A stretch of DNA of 64,000 nucleotides from Pseudomonas fluorescens. GTDB lineage: Bacteria; Pseudomonadota; Gammaproteobacteria; Pseudomonadales; Pseudomonadaceae. A model generated the notes under the pieces. It worked only from the letters and a program-made list of their open reading frames with translations. It ran no database searches and was not told the DNA's origin. Below, in pieces: positions 45,584 through 53,747 of this stretch (positions are counted from its first letter, which is position 1; every line of letters begins with the position of its first letter). The position numbers and the translations under genes were made by a program. The stretch is from assembly GCF_001708445.1 (NCBI RefSeq), contig NZ_CP015637.1, forward strand, positions 1,303,001 to 1,367,000. Direction: 5' to 3'.

Positions 45584-47086
45584 ATGAGCGACCAACAACT
45601 CGACCCGCAAGCCCTGCAACAGGAAGAAAACTCCCTGATCGCCCTGCGCAAGGAAAAGCTTGCTGCCGAGCGCGCCAAGGGCAACGCCTTCCCCAACGAC
45701 TTCCGTCGCGATGCCTACTGCGAAGACTTGCAGAAGCAATACGCGGACAAGACCAAGGAAGAGCTGGCAGAGGCTGCGATCCCGGTCAAGGTGGCAGGTC
45801 GCATCATGCTCAACCGCGGATCGTTCATGGTGATCCAGGACATGTCCGGGCGCATCCAGGTCTACGTCAACCGCAAGACACTGCCGGAAGAAACCCTGGC
45901 CGCCGTGAAAACCTGGGACCTGGGCGACATCATCGCCGCCGAAGGCACCCTGGCCCGTTCCGGCAAGGGCGACCTGTACGTTGAAATGACCAGCGTGCGC
46001 CTGCTGACCAAATCCCTGCGTCCGCTGCCGGACAAGCACCACGGCCTGTCCGACACCGAGCAGCGCTACCGCCAGCGCTACGTTGACCTGATCGTCAACG
46101 AAGATGTGCGCCACACCTTCCGCGTGCGTTCGCAAGTGATTGCCCACACCCGCGCCTTCCTGATGAAGCGTGACTTCCTGGAAGTGGAAACCCCTATGCT
46201 GCAAACCATCCCCGGTGGTGCCGCAGCCAAGCCGTTCGAAACCCACCACAACGCGCTGGACATGGAAATGTTCCTGCGCATTGCGCCTGAGCTGTACCTC
46301 AAGCGGCTTGTTGTTGGCGGGTTCGAAAAGGTGTTCGAGATCAACCGCAACTTCCGTAACGAAGGCGTCTCGACGCGTCACAACCCTGAATTCACCATGT
46401 TGGAGTTCTACCAGGCCTACGCCGACTACGAAGACAACATGGACCTGACCGAAGAGCTGTTCCGCGAGCTGGCGCAACTGGTCCTGGGCAGCACCGACGT
46501 GCCATACGGCGACAAGGTGTTCCATTTCGGCGAGCCATTCGTGCGCCTGTCGGTATTCGATTCGATCCTCAAGTACAACCCTGAGCTGACCGCCGACGAC
46601 CTGACCGACATTGACAAGGCCCGTGCCATCGCCAAGAAAGCCGGGGCCAAGGTGCTGGGCTTCGAAGGCCTGGGCAAGCTGCAGGTAATGATTTTCGAAG
46701 AACTGGTGGAGCACAAGCTGGAACAGCCGCACTTCATTACCCAGTACCCGTTCGAAGTGTCGCCGTTGGCCCGTCGCAACGATGACAACCCGAACGTCAC
46801 GGACCGTTTCGAACTGTTCATCGGCGGTCGCGAAATCGCCAACGCCTATTCCGAGCTCAATGACGCGGAAGACCAGGCCGAGCGCTTCATGGCGCAGGTG
46901 GCCGACAAGGATGCCGGTGACGACGAAGCCATGCACTACGACGCAGACTTCGTGCGAGCCCTGGAATACGGCATGCCGCCAACGGCCGGTGAAGGCATTG
47001 GGATCGACCGCCTGGTGATGTTGTTGACCAACTCGCCGTCGATCCGCGATGTGATCCTGTTCCCGCATATGCGGCCACAAGCGTAA
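45584..47086 (+). CDS. lysS: Lysyl-tRNA synthetase, class II
   Basis: This 500-residue enzyme charges tRNA-Lys. It has an N-terminal OB-fold anticodon-binding domain (residues 65-175) and a class II catalytic core with motif 1 ([16 protein letters not shown]), motif 2 ([24 protein letters not shown]) and motif 3 near the end ([26 protein letters not shown]). A terminator follows directly. Confidence 0.98.
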   Translation: MSDQQLDPQALQQEENSLIALRKEKLAAERAKGNAFPNDFRRDAYCEDLQKQYADKTKEELAEAAIPVKVAGRIMLNRGSFMVIQDMSGRIQVYVNRKTLPEETLAAVKTWDLGDIIAAEGTLARSGKGDLYVEMTSVRLLTKSLRPLPDKHHGLSDTEQRYRQRYVDLIVNEDVRHTFRVRSQVIAHTRAFLMKRDFLEVETPMLQTIPGGAAAKPFETHHNALDMEMFLRIAPELYLKRLVVGGFEKVFEINRNFRNEGVSTRHNPEFTMLEFYQAYADYEDNMDLTEELFRELAQLVLGSTDVPYGDKVFHFGEPFVRLSVFDSILKYNPELTADDLTDIDKARAIAKKAGAKVLGFEGLGKLQVMIFEELVEHKLEQPHFITQYPFEVSPLARRNDDNPNVTDRFELFIGGREIANAYSELNDAEDQAERFMAQVADKDAGDDEAMHYDADFVRALEYGMPPTAGEGIGIDRLVMLLTNSPSIRDVILFPHMRPQA

Positions 47087-47101
47087 CCGTAGCGAAATCC
47101 G

Positions 47102-47130
47102 AAGCCGCCTTTTATAAGGCGGCTTTTTTA
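47102..47130 (+). terminator. Rho-independent terminator of lysS
   Basis: A perfect 10-bp stem AAGCCGCCTT/AAGGCGGCTT with a TTAT loop runs into a T stretch, 15 bases after the stop codon. Confidence 0.95.
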
Positions 47131-47193
47131 TGGGGCGTCTATAAGCGTCAAGCAAACAGCGCCAGGTTTTTGAACTGTTCAAGGATGTGTGTC

Positions 47194-47910
47194 GTGAACC
47201 GCGTAACCGCTCAAGAAGGCGCCGCCGGCATTGCCGCTGCCGTGGCTGAAAGCGTCCAGTACCAGGGCCGCAAGGCCAGCCGTCGGGGCAGCGAGCAACG
47301 CAGGCAAGACATTCTCGATGCGGCCATGCGCATCGTGGTGCGTGAGGGCGTGCGTGCCGTGCGTCACCGCGCGGTGGCGGCGGAGGCGGGCGTGCCGCTG
47401 TCGGCCACCACTTACTACTTCAAGGATATCGACGACCTGCTCACCGATACCTTCGCTCAATACGTTGAACGCAGTGCCGCCTTCATGGGCAAGCTGTGGG
47501 TACGTAACGAAGGTTTGTTGCGCGAGATGGTTGCCTACGGCGATGGCAGCCCGCAGTCACGCTCGCAACTGGCGGACGACATCGCGCGGTTGACTGCCGA
47601 CTACGTGCAGCGCCAACTGACCAACCGTCGTGAGTACCTGATGGCCGAGCAGGCGTTTCGCCAGGAGGCCCTGCTCAACCCGCGCCTGGCTGAGCTGGTG
47701 CGTTCCCACCAGCAGATCCTGTTGCAGGGCACCGGGCAGTTTTTTCAGGTATTGGGCTCGCGTGAGCCGCAACAGGATGCCAAAGTGTTGACGGCGATAA
47801 TCGGTCGGATGGAATATCAGGGCCTGCTTGGCGGGCCAGAGCCTCTGGCCGCCGAAGAGATGCTTGAGATTCTCAAGCGTTACATGCATTTGGTGTTGGC
47901 CTCGGTCTGA
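47194..47910 (+). CDS. TetR-family transcriptional regulator
   Basis: This 238-residue protein starts most likely at GTG 47194, with AAGGA about 8 bases upstream. After a 30-residue leader it has the TetR helix-turn-helix (RRQDILDAAMRIVVREGVRAVRHRAVAAEAGVPLSATTYYF in the region 35-75) and a helical ligand-binding part. The next genes are a lipoprotein and a putative peptidase on the same strand, with a 16-base gap to the first, so they could form one unit. Ligand and targets are unknown. From memory the same order occurs in PAO1 next to lysS. Confidence 0.85.
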   Translation: MNRVTAQEGAAGIAAAVAESVQYQGRKASRRGSEQRRQDILDAAMRIVVREGVRAVRHRAVAAEAGVPLSATTYYFKDIDDLLTDTFAQYVERSAAFMGKLWVRNEGLLREMVAYGDGSPQSRSQLADDIARLTADYVQRQLTNRREYLMAEQAFRQEALLNPRLAELVRSHQQILLQGTGQFFQVLGSREPQQDAKVLTAIIGRMEYQGLLGGPEPLAAEEMLEILKRYMHLVLASV

Positions 47911-47926
47911 CACCGGGGGATGTTTG

Positions 47927-48475
47927 ATGAATGCCTGGCGTGTCGCGGTAATCGCCTTGTCCTTCCTGCTGCTCAGCGGTTGCCTGGTGACCTTCAAGGA
48001 TCCGCTGCCGACCCGCGAGGCAGCACCGCAGGCCCTGTTGGGCCAGTGGGCCAGCAAGAATGCCTGGGGCGAACCTCTCAACCTGCGCATCACCCGTGCC
48101 GGCGAACACCGTTACAAGGCCGTGAGCTACCCTACAGCCAAGCCCGGCCAGCGTGATGAATACCTGTTCAGCGTGTCGCGCCATGGCAATCGTTGGTACC
48201 TGTCGGCACCGTTACCCGCCAAGTTCGGTGGGCATTACTTCCTGGCAGGGTTCGAGTTCGACGAAAAGCACGAATTGGTGGTCTATAACCTCGACCTTGA
48301 GCAAATTCACCAAGCGATAGGCCAGCACGCCTTGCATGGCAGCACCGTGGACACCGTCGAGGGCCCCGGCGTGCAGGTGGACAGCCCCATGGACCAGGTA
48401 TTTGCGTACCTGGATGACCCGGCCAATGCCGATGTGTTTGTGGAAGCCGTGCGCTACCGGCGCGTGGGCAAATAA
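47927..48475 (+). CDS. Hypothetical lipoprotein
   Basis: This 182-residue protein has a signal peptide with lipobox LLSGC (Cys19), so it should be lipid-anchored. The mature part has LLGQWASKNAWGEPLNLRITRAG and looks beta-rich, like small lipocalin-type or START-free lipoproteins, but I cannot name a family. It starts 16 bases after the TetR gene and ends 21 bases before the QEGLA protein gene, so the three may be co-transcribed. Confidence 0.78.
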   Translation: MNAWRVAVIALSFLLLSGCLVTFKDPLPTREAAPQALLGQWASKNAWGEPLNLRITRAGEHRYKAVSYPTAKPGQRDEYLFSVSRHGNRWYLSAPLPAKFGGHYFLAGFEFDEKHELVVYNLDLEQIHQAIGQHALHGSTVDTVEGPGVQVDSPMDQVFAYLDDPANADVFVEAVRYRRVGK

Positions 48476-48496
48476 CGTTTAAAGGGGAAGCACCGG

Positions 48497-49774
48497 GTGG
48501 ACGATTACCAGCAGACGATACGCACCTTGTCTGATCGCATTGTGCTGGCGCAAACACCGATCCGCGTCCTCGACGCCGTGAAATGGGACGAGAACATTCG
48601 CCAGGGGTTCCTCAAGGCCAAGGGCAAGGCCATGCCCGCCGTGGACCGCGACTACTACCTGAATCGCCCGCTGTCGTTCGATTCCAGCGCGGTCAAGCTG
48701 GAGTTCCAGAACATCGAGCGCGATATCACCCGCCGCCTCGGCCAGTTCAGCCCGGTGGGGCAGATCATGCGTCGCATGTGCCGCGAATACCGCATGGTGG
48801 TGCGTATGCTCGAGGCCCGTGGCACCGAGGATTTCGGCCTGATTTCCCAGGAACTGTACGGTGCCGCTTCCGATGCCTTCCATGCCGGTGACCCGACCCT
48901 GGCCGACCTGGGCCTGATGCTCTCCGACTACCTGAACAATATCGATGGCCGTGGCGACCTCAAGGACGAGGCCAAGACCCTTACCGCCAAGGATGCCGTG
49001 GCGTTGCTGCAAACGCGCTTGAACAAGGTGTTTGGCGAGGCCGAAGAAACCATCCGTGTCTTCGAGTCCGACGGGATCGTCGCCGACGCGGCGGCAGGCG
49101 CCGACTACATCAAGATCCGCGCCGATGCGATGTTCAATGAGCGTGATGTGCGTGCCCTCGAAGTGCATGAGGGCCTGGTGCACGTCGGCACCACCCTCAA
49201 TGGCCAGAACCAGCCGATCTGCACCTTCCTGTCCAAGGGCCCGCCGTCTTCCACCGTGACCCAGGAAGGCCTGGCGATCCTGATGGAGATCATCACGTTT
49301 GCCTCCTACCCGAGCCGCCTGCGCAAACTGACCAACCGCACCCGCGCCATCCATATGGTGGAGGAGGGCGCCGATTTCCTGCAGGTGTTCGAGTTCTTCC
49401 GCGAGCAAGGCTTTGAAATGGCTGAGAGCTATGGCAACGCCAGCCGGGTGTTCCGTGGTTCGGTGCCTGATGGCCTGCCGTTTACCAAGGATTTGTCCTA
49501 CCTCAAGGGCTTTATCATGGTCTACAACTACATCCAGCTGGCCGTGCGCAAAGGCAAGCTGGAACAAGTGCCGCTGCTGTTCTGCGGCAAGACCACCCTG
49601 GAAGACATGCGTACCTTGCGCCAACTGGTCGACGAAGGCCTGGTGGTGCCACCCAAGTACCTGCCCGAGCAGTTCCGCGACATGAACGCGCTGGCGGCGT
49701 GGATGTGCTTCTCCAACTTCCTCAACCACCTGAGCCTGGACCGGATCGAGGCGGATTACTCGAATATCCTGTAA
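48497..49774 (+). CDS. QEGLA-motif putative metallopeptidase (DUF1704 family)
   Basis: This 425-residue protein starts at GTG 48497 with AAAGGGGAA upstream. It belongs to the group annotated flavohemoglobin expression-modulating QEGLA motif proteins. It contains HEGLVH near residues 224-229 (HExxxH) and TQEGLAILME near residues 255-264. DUF1704 also includes the animal MATCAP tyrosine carboxypeptidases, which use an HExxxH zinc site and a downstream glutamate; a zinc carboxypeptidase-like role is therefore plausible here. The flavohemoglobin link in the family name is not explained by any neighbour. Confidence 0.85.
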   Translation: MDDYQQTIRTLSDRIVLAQTPIRVLDAVKWDENIRQGFLKAKGKAMPAVDRDYYLNRPLSFDSSAVKLEFQNIERDITRRLGQFSPVGQIMRRMCREYRMVVRMLEARGTEDFGLISQELYGAASDAFHAGDPTLADLGLMLSDYLNNIDGRGDLKDEAKTLTAKDAVALLQTRLNKVFGEAEETIRVFESDGIVADAAAGADYIKIRADAMFNERDVRALEVHEGLVHVGTTLNGQNQPICTFLSKGPPSSTVTQEGLAILMEIITFASYPSRLRKLTNRTRAIHMVEEGADFLQVFEFFREQGFEMAESYGNASRVFRGSVPDGLPFTKDLSYLKGFIMVYNYIQLAVRKGKLEQVPLLFCGKTTLEDMRTLRQLVDEGLVVPPKYLPEQFRDMNALAAWMCFSNFLNHLSLDRIEADYSNIL

Positions 49775-49851
49775 AGGATGTACTGACGAAGCCGGCTCGA
49801 GAATCTGTGAGGGGCGGTGCGACGATTCGACTATCAGCGAGGCTTCAACGG

Positions 49852-50757
49852 ATGAGAATCCTCGGCATTCTTTGCCTGCTACTCACATTGAGCGGTTGCA
49901 GCTCCTTGTTGTTCTATCCCGAGCCCGGCCTGCCGTTCACGCCGGAAAAAGCTCATCTGCCATATCGCGACGTCACCCTCACCACGGCCGACGGGGTCAA
50001 GCTGCACGCATGGTGGCTGCCGGCCAAGCCCGGTGTGCCGCTCAAGGGCACCGTGCTACACCTGCACGGCAATGGCGGCAACCTGGCCTGGCACCTCGGT
50101 GGCAGTTGGTGGTTACCCGAGCAGGGCTATCAAGTGCTGCTGCTGGACTATCGCGGCTATGGGCTGTCCGAAGGCAAGCCCTCGTTGCCGGCGATCTATC
50201 AGGACCTGGATGCCGCCTTCGCTTGGATCGACAAGGCGCCCGAAACCCAGGCCCAACCCTTGATCGTCCTTGGCCAAAGCTTGGGCGGCGCACTGGCGGT
50301 GCATTACCTGGCTGTCCACCCGGAGCGTCAGGCCCGGCTCAAGGCCCTGGTACTGGATGGCGTACCGGCCAGTTATCGTGACGTAGGACAATTCGCCCTG
50401 AGCACCTCCTGGTTAACATGGCCGTTTCAGGTGCCGTTGTCCTGGCTGGTGCCAGACGGCGATAGCGCGATCCATGCGATGCCCAAGCTGACCGGTGTAC
50501 CGAAATTGCTGTTCCACAGCCTGGATGACCCGATCGTGCCGCTGTCCAATGGCATCCGCCTGTATCAGGCCGCGCCGCCGCCGAGGGTGCTGCAACTGAC
50601 CCGAGGTGGGCATGTGCAGACCTTTGCCGACAAGACCTGGCAAACCGTGATGCTGCGCTACCTGGATGACCCGCAACACTTCAATGGCCTGCGTCGCCTC
50701 GGCGAAATTCCGAACTACCCCATTCCTAAAGTTGACTCATCAGAGAGCCCGCAATGA
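49852..50757 (+). CDS. Alpha/beta hydrolase lipoprotein
   Basis: This 301-residue protein has a signal peptide with lipobox LTLSGC (Cys17 or so) and an alpha/beta hydrolase fold. The nucleophile elbow reads VLGQSLGGALAVHY near residues 141-154, an acid lies in LDDPIVPLSNG and the histidine in TRGGHVQTF. The HGNGGN segment likely forms the oxyanion hole. This resembles BEM46/YtmA-type esterases of unknown substrate. Its stop overlaps the next start (ATGA). Confidence 0.87.
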   Translation: MRILGILCLLLTLSGCSSLLFYPEPGLPFTPEKAHLPYRDVTLTTADGVKLHAWWLPAKPGVPLKGTVLHLHGNGGNLAWHLGGSWWLPEQGYQVLLLDYRGYGLSEGKPSLPAIYQDLDAAFAWIDKAPETQAQPLIVLGQSLGGALAVHYLAVHPERQARLKALVLDGVPASYRDVGQFALSTSWLTWPFQVPLSWLVPDGDSAIHAMPKLTGVPKLLFHSLDDPIVPLSNGIRLYQAAPPPRVLQLTRGGHVQTFADKTWQTVMLRYLDDPQHFNGLRRLGEIPNYPIPKVDSSESPQ

Positions 50758-51080
50758 GCGAAGAACGCAACATGATCCCGCTGATTCTCACTGGCATCGG
50801 CACTATCATCGGCACCGTTGGTTGCCTGTGGTACTACGGCTACCTGCACTTCGCCAAGCCGGAAGATGCGTTGCTGCTCAGTGACTTCACCATGCTCAAG
50901 ACCGTGCCGGGCGAGGACTACAAGATCTCCCTGACCCCGGCCGCCCAGGTGGCGCAGTGCGTCGATGGCGTGTTGGTACTGTTTGATACCGAACAAAAAG
51001 GCCTGACGGGCGTATTGGTGAATAGCAAGAAACAGGCGGTGCGTTGCATGGGCCAGGAAACGCCACAGTTGCAGGAGTAG
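50754..51080 (+). CDS. Hypothetical single-pass membrane protein
   Basis: This 108-residue protein starts inside the hydrolase stop codon (ATGA overlap), so it is translationally coupled. It has one membrane segment near residues 8-29 (IPLILTGIGTIIGTVGCLWYYGY) and a short soluble domain with two cysteines (AQCVDGVLV and AVRCMGQ) that could pair outside the cytoplasm. No family recognised; its job is probably linked to the hydrolase. Confidence 0.75.
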   Translation: MSEERNMIPLILTGIGTIIGTVGCLWYYGYLHFAKPEDALLLSDFTMLKTVPGEDYKISLTPAAQVAQCVDGVLVLFDTEQKGLTGVLVNSKKQAVRCMGQETPQLQE

Positions 51081-51279
51081 GGCCGAAATCTGCTGCCACC
51101 GTGTGAGAAACCGGCTTGGAGCGCTAGGAGCAAGAGCCCAAGTAAACCGCAGGTTTATAGTTCAAGGCATGTCAGAACCGAGAGTCGCCGGAACCATTTA
51201 CAGTCGATTACCACAGATTTCGGACTGATCAGCGTCGCTGAATCGGTTCGTTCTAATTCATTAATCCGGAGTCGACTAT

Positions 51280-51606
51280 ATGAGCATAGGTGGTGTTGGC
51301 GGCAATTCTCCAATGGACGGTGTCGGTTCTCAGGGCAGTGGTTCGGGCCAAAATGAACTCGGCGCGCTCAAACAGCTGGCTGAGGCGCTGAAAAAGCAGA
51401 TTGAAGCGATGCAAAGCCAGGGAGGTGGGGGCGCCGAAGGCGGTGGCGAACTTGATGAACTGAAGAAACTGCTCAAGGAACTGATGGAAAAGATCGAGAA
51501 GCTGCAAGGCGGCCAAGGCGCCGATGGAAACAAGTCTGGTGCAGAGGGTGATTCAGGCAAAGTCCAGGCGACGGTCGAGCAGAGTAAAGTGTCGATCGCT
51601 TTCTGA
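51280..51606 (+). CDS. Small Gly-rich, Cys-free hypothetical protein
   Basis: This 108-residue protein has GGAG 10 bases before its ATG and its own strong terminator. The N terminus is Gly/Ser-rich (MSIGGVGGNSPMDGVGS), the centre is a charged heptad-like helix (residues 27-48 and 57-77), separated by GGGGAEGGGE, and the C terminus is polar. It has no cysteine and no signal peptide. The composition recalls harpin-like or small secreted helper proteins, but I cannot assign it. It is a free-standing gene, expressed apart from its neighbours. Confidence 0.7.
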   Translation: MSIGGVGGNSPMDGVGSQGSGSGQNELGALKQLAEALKKQIEAMQSQGGGGAEGGGELDELKKLLKELMEKIEKLQGGQGADGNKSGAEGDSGKVQATVEQSKVSIAF

Positions 51607-51622
51607 TGAATGTATCGTCACC

Positions 51623-51653
51623 AAGAACCCCGCCTATTGGCGGGGTTCTTTAT
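51623..51653. terminator. Bidirectional terminator between the Gly-rich protein gene and lptF
   Basis: A perfect 12-bp stem AAGAACCCCGCC/GGCGGGGTTCTT with a TATT loop separates the convergent genes. Confidence 0.93.
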
Positions 51654-51667
51654 GCTGCGTCAGACGA

Positions 51668-52453
51668 TCAGTAGGCGACGGACGAGCGCGGCTTGACCGG
51701 CTGGTTATCGTTGGAGATGGTCACTTCAACGCGGCGGTTCATGGCGCGGCCCGACACGCTGCCGTTATCGGCAACCGGGTATTCCTTGCCGTAGCCGGTG
51801 GTCACGATGCGGCGTGGGTCAACGCCCATCTTGATCAGTGCAACCTGCACCGAAGCGGCACGGCGCTCCGACAGGCTCTGGTTGTAGGCATCACTGCCGG
51901 TGCTGTCTGTGTAACCTTCGACGATCACCTGGCGATCCGGGTTTTCCTGAAGGAACTGAGCCAGCTTGTTGATGTTGACCAGGCCGCTGGCCTTCAGGTC
52001 GGCCTTGTTGGTAGCGAACAGCACGTCACCAAAGGTCACGAGGGTGCCGCGCTCGGTTTGCTTGGCGTTCAAGCTGTCCTGAAGTTGCTTGATCTGTGCA
52101 TCACGGGCTTCGAGCAGTGCACGGGCACGTTCGTCTCCAGCGTTTTTCAGCTTGGCTTCGGATTCGCGCAGCGCGATGGTGTCTTTGGCCACTTCAACGC
52201 GCTGGTTGGTCAGGTAGGCCAGTTGGTCAACTTTCTTCTGGTCTTCCTTGTCGCGGTAAGCCTTGTCGGCTTTGTCCAGCCAATCCTGGGCGTCCTTGGT
52301 TTCCAGGGCCGCTACTTTGGTGGCATTCGGGTTGGCTTGCAGGGCCGAGAAATTGGTCCGTGCGTTTTCCAGGTTCGCGTTTGGCGGGGTGGAGCAGGCC
52401 GCCAGGGCAACGCTCATCGCCAGCAGGGCAGGGATCATCAATTGTTTACGCAT
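51668..52453 (-). CDS. lptF: OmpA-family outer-membrane lipoprotein, LptF-like
   Basis: This 261-residue protein has a signal peptide with lipobox ALAAC (Cys20), a helical middle part rich in Asp/Lys/Ala (residues 30-140) and a C-terminal OmpA peptidoglycan-binding domain with VEGYTDSTGSDAYNQSLSERRAASV near residues 188-212. P. aeruginosa LptF has the same length and context and is linked to envelope integrity and hypochlorite survival. The DUF4398 lipoprotein gene lies 55 bases upstream on the same strand. Confidence 0.9.
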   Translation of the reverse strand: MRKQLMIPALLAMSVALAACSTPPNANLENARTNFSALQANPNATKVAALETKDAQDWLDKADKAYRDKEDQKKVDQLAYLTNQRVEVAKDTIALRESEAKLKNAGDERARALLEARDAQIKQLQDSLNAKQTERGTLVTFGDVLFATNKADLKASGLVNINKLAQFLQENPDRQVIVEGYTDSTGSDAYNQSLSERRAASVQVALIKMGVDPRRIVTTGYGKEYPVADNGSVSGRAMNRRVEVTISNDNQPVKPRSSVAY

Positions 52454-52508
52454 AGTCGTGTCGTCCTTTCAATTCGATATCGGGTGCAATGCAATCAGGT
52501 GCGGCGCT

Positions 52509-52934
52509 TTATTTCTGCTGGATAGCAGCCGGGCGCATGCCTTCCTGACGCAGCTCCTGAACAGCTTTCTGGGAATCCTTCACAGCCTGTTCGGCCTTGG
52601 CGGCCTGGGCTTTACGCTCGGCGACGCGAGCGTCCCACTCAGCTTGTTCGGCCAGGCGACGGGCTTCGTCGTAGTTCTTGTCGTGCATGGCGATCTCGGC
52701 TTGCTTGAGCTTGTCCTGGGCCGATTTCATTTCAACTGCTGCGTACTCGGTGCCGCCGGCGCTGACTGCGCTGTTTACCGCGGACTGAGTCACCGCGTAT
52801 TGCTCGGTTGGCGGGTTGCCGGCGCAACCAGCCAGAACGAAGCTGGTGCCGATCGCCAGCGCGGCCAATTTAAGCCCGCGCAGGTGGTTAAACGAGGATT
52901 TGGCTGTGCTGGTCTTCATCGTCTTCAACTCCAT
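52509..52934 (-). CDS. DUF4398 domain lipoprotein
   Basis: This 141-residue protein starts at ATG 52934, 7 bases after AGGAG. A signal peptide ends in the lipobox VLAGC, followed by a helical, Ala/Glu/Lys-rich coiled-coil domain (residues 55-130) typical of DUF4398. It precedes lptF on the same strand, and both probably act together at the outer membrane. Precise function is unknown. Confidence 0.87.
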   Translation of the reverse strand: MELKTMKTSTAKSSFNHLRGLKLAALAIGTSFVLAGCAGNPPTEQYAVTQSAVNSAVSAGGTEYAAVEMKSAQDKLKQAEIAMHDKNYDEARRLAEQAEWDARVAERKAQAAKAEQAVKDSQKAVQELRQEGMRPAAIQQK

Positions 52935-53219
52935 TGGATAACTCCTGAAAAACATCAAAATCCATGTCACTGGTCAGTGGTTGCGGCGGCTGGCGGTAAA
53001 GCAACCAGTGCCCTTTCAAACGACTGTTCCAAGTGATGGCTTACTGGTTGTGACCGGAGGCTTTTTTCAAAAGTTCAGACGAGATGGCTATTTGCCTAAA
53101 AATAAATCTGACCGATTGGTCAGCGAATAAAAGATGGAACTTTTGCCGCGCGCAGGGGTACGCCGAGCCTCTGAGAGGCCCGGAATACCGGGGTTAAACG
53201 GGGGAGGAAAGGAGGGGGC

Positions 53220-53564
53220 TCAGTGCTTCTGCTCGTCGGTACTGGCCGACAAATCGTGCAGATAGCGTCGCGATAGACTCAGGAAGCGCGGGGTCGGGCC
53301 GACGTCTTCGTACAGCGGATCGCCCTCTTCGTCGGTGGCAATCACGTGCTGGCCCTTGATGTAGGGAAAGCTGGCTTCCAGCTCTTCGAGGGCGGCACCG
53401 ATCAGCTCGCCGAGCAGTTCTTCGGTGTTGCGCTTGGGGTACATTTCGGCAATGGCCGCCAGCCTTGCGGCGGCCTCCACATCCAGATGGATCGCATATT
53501 CGGTCTTGGTCAAGCGACCCTTGGCGTTCTCTTCCCAATGCTGGGCCAGTTCTCGAATTTTCAT
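53220..53564 (-). CDS. Conserved hypothetical cytosolic protein upstream of ppc
   Basis: This 114-residue protein starts at ATG 53564 with GAGGTT upstream; longer frames lack support. It begins MKIRELAQHWEENAKGRLT and carries acidic helices (LGELIGAALEELEASFPYIKG) and a DEEGDPLYEDVGPTPRFL segment. It has no signal peptide or membrane segment. I recall similar proteins beside ppc in other pseudomonads, but no function. The pattern resembles small proteins that recognise DNA or proteins through an N-terminal helix, without clear family. Confidence 0.72.
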   Translation of the reverse strand: MKIRELAQHWEENAKGRLTKTEYAIHLDVEAAARLAAIAEMYPKRNTEELLGELIGAALEELEASFPYIKGQHVIATDEEGDPLYEDVGPTPRFLSLSRRYLHDLSASTDEQKH

Positions 53565-53747
53565 GGCAACCTCAATAAAGCCTGCGGTAGCGGGCGGTGA
53601 TGAGTGACCAGTCGCTCGCATGGATAACGCGACGACTCACAGTTGAGACTAGCTGCAAGTCACAAGGTTTAAAGTCTTGTCATAAAACCAGGCTGGCGGC
53701 ACTCTGACAGATCTGCGCGTCCCGGATTTCTGGCTGGAGATTGGCTG

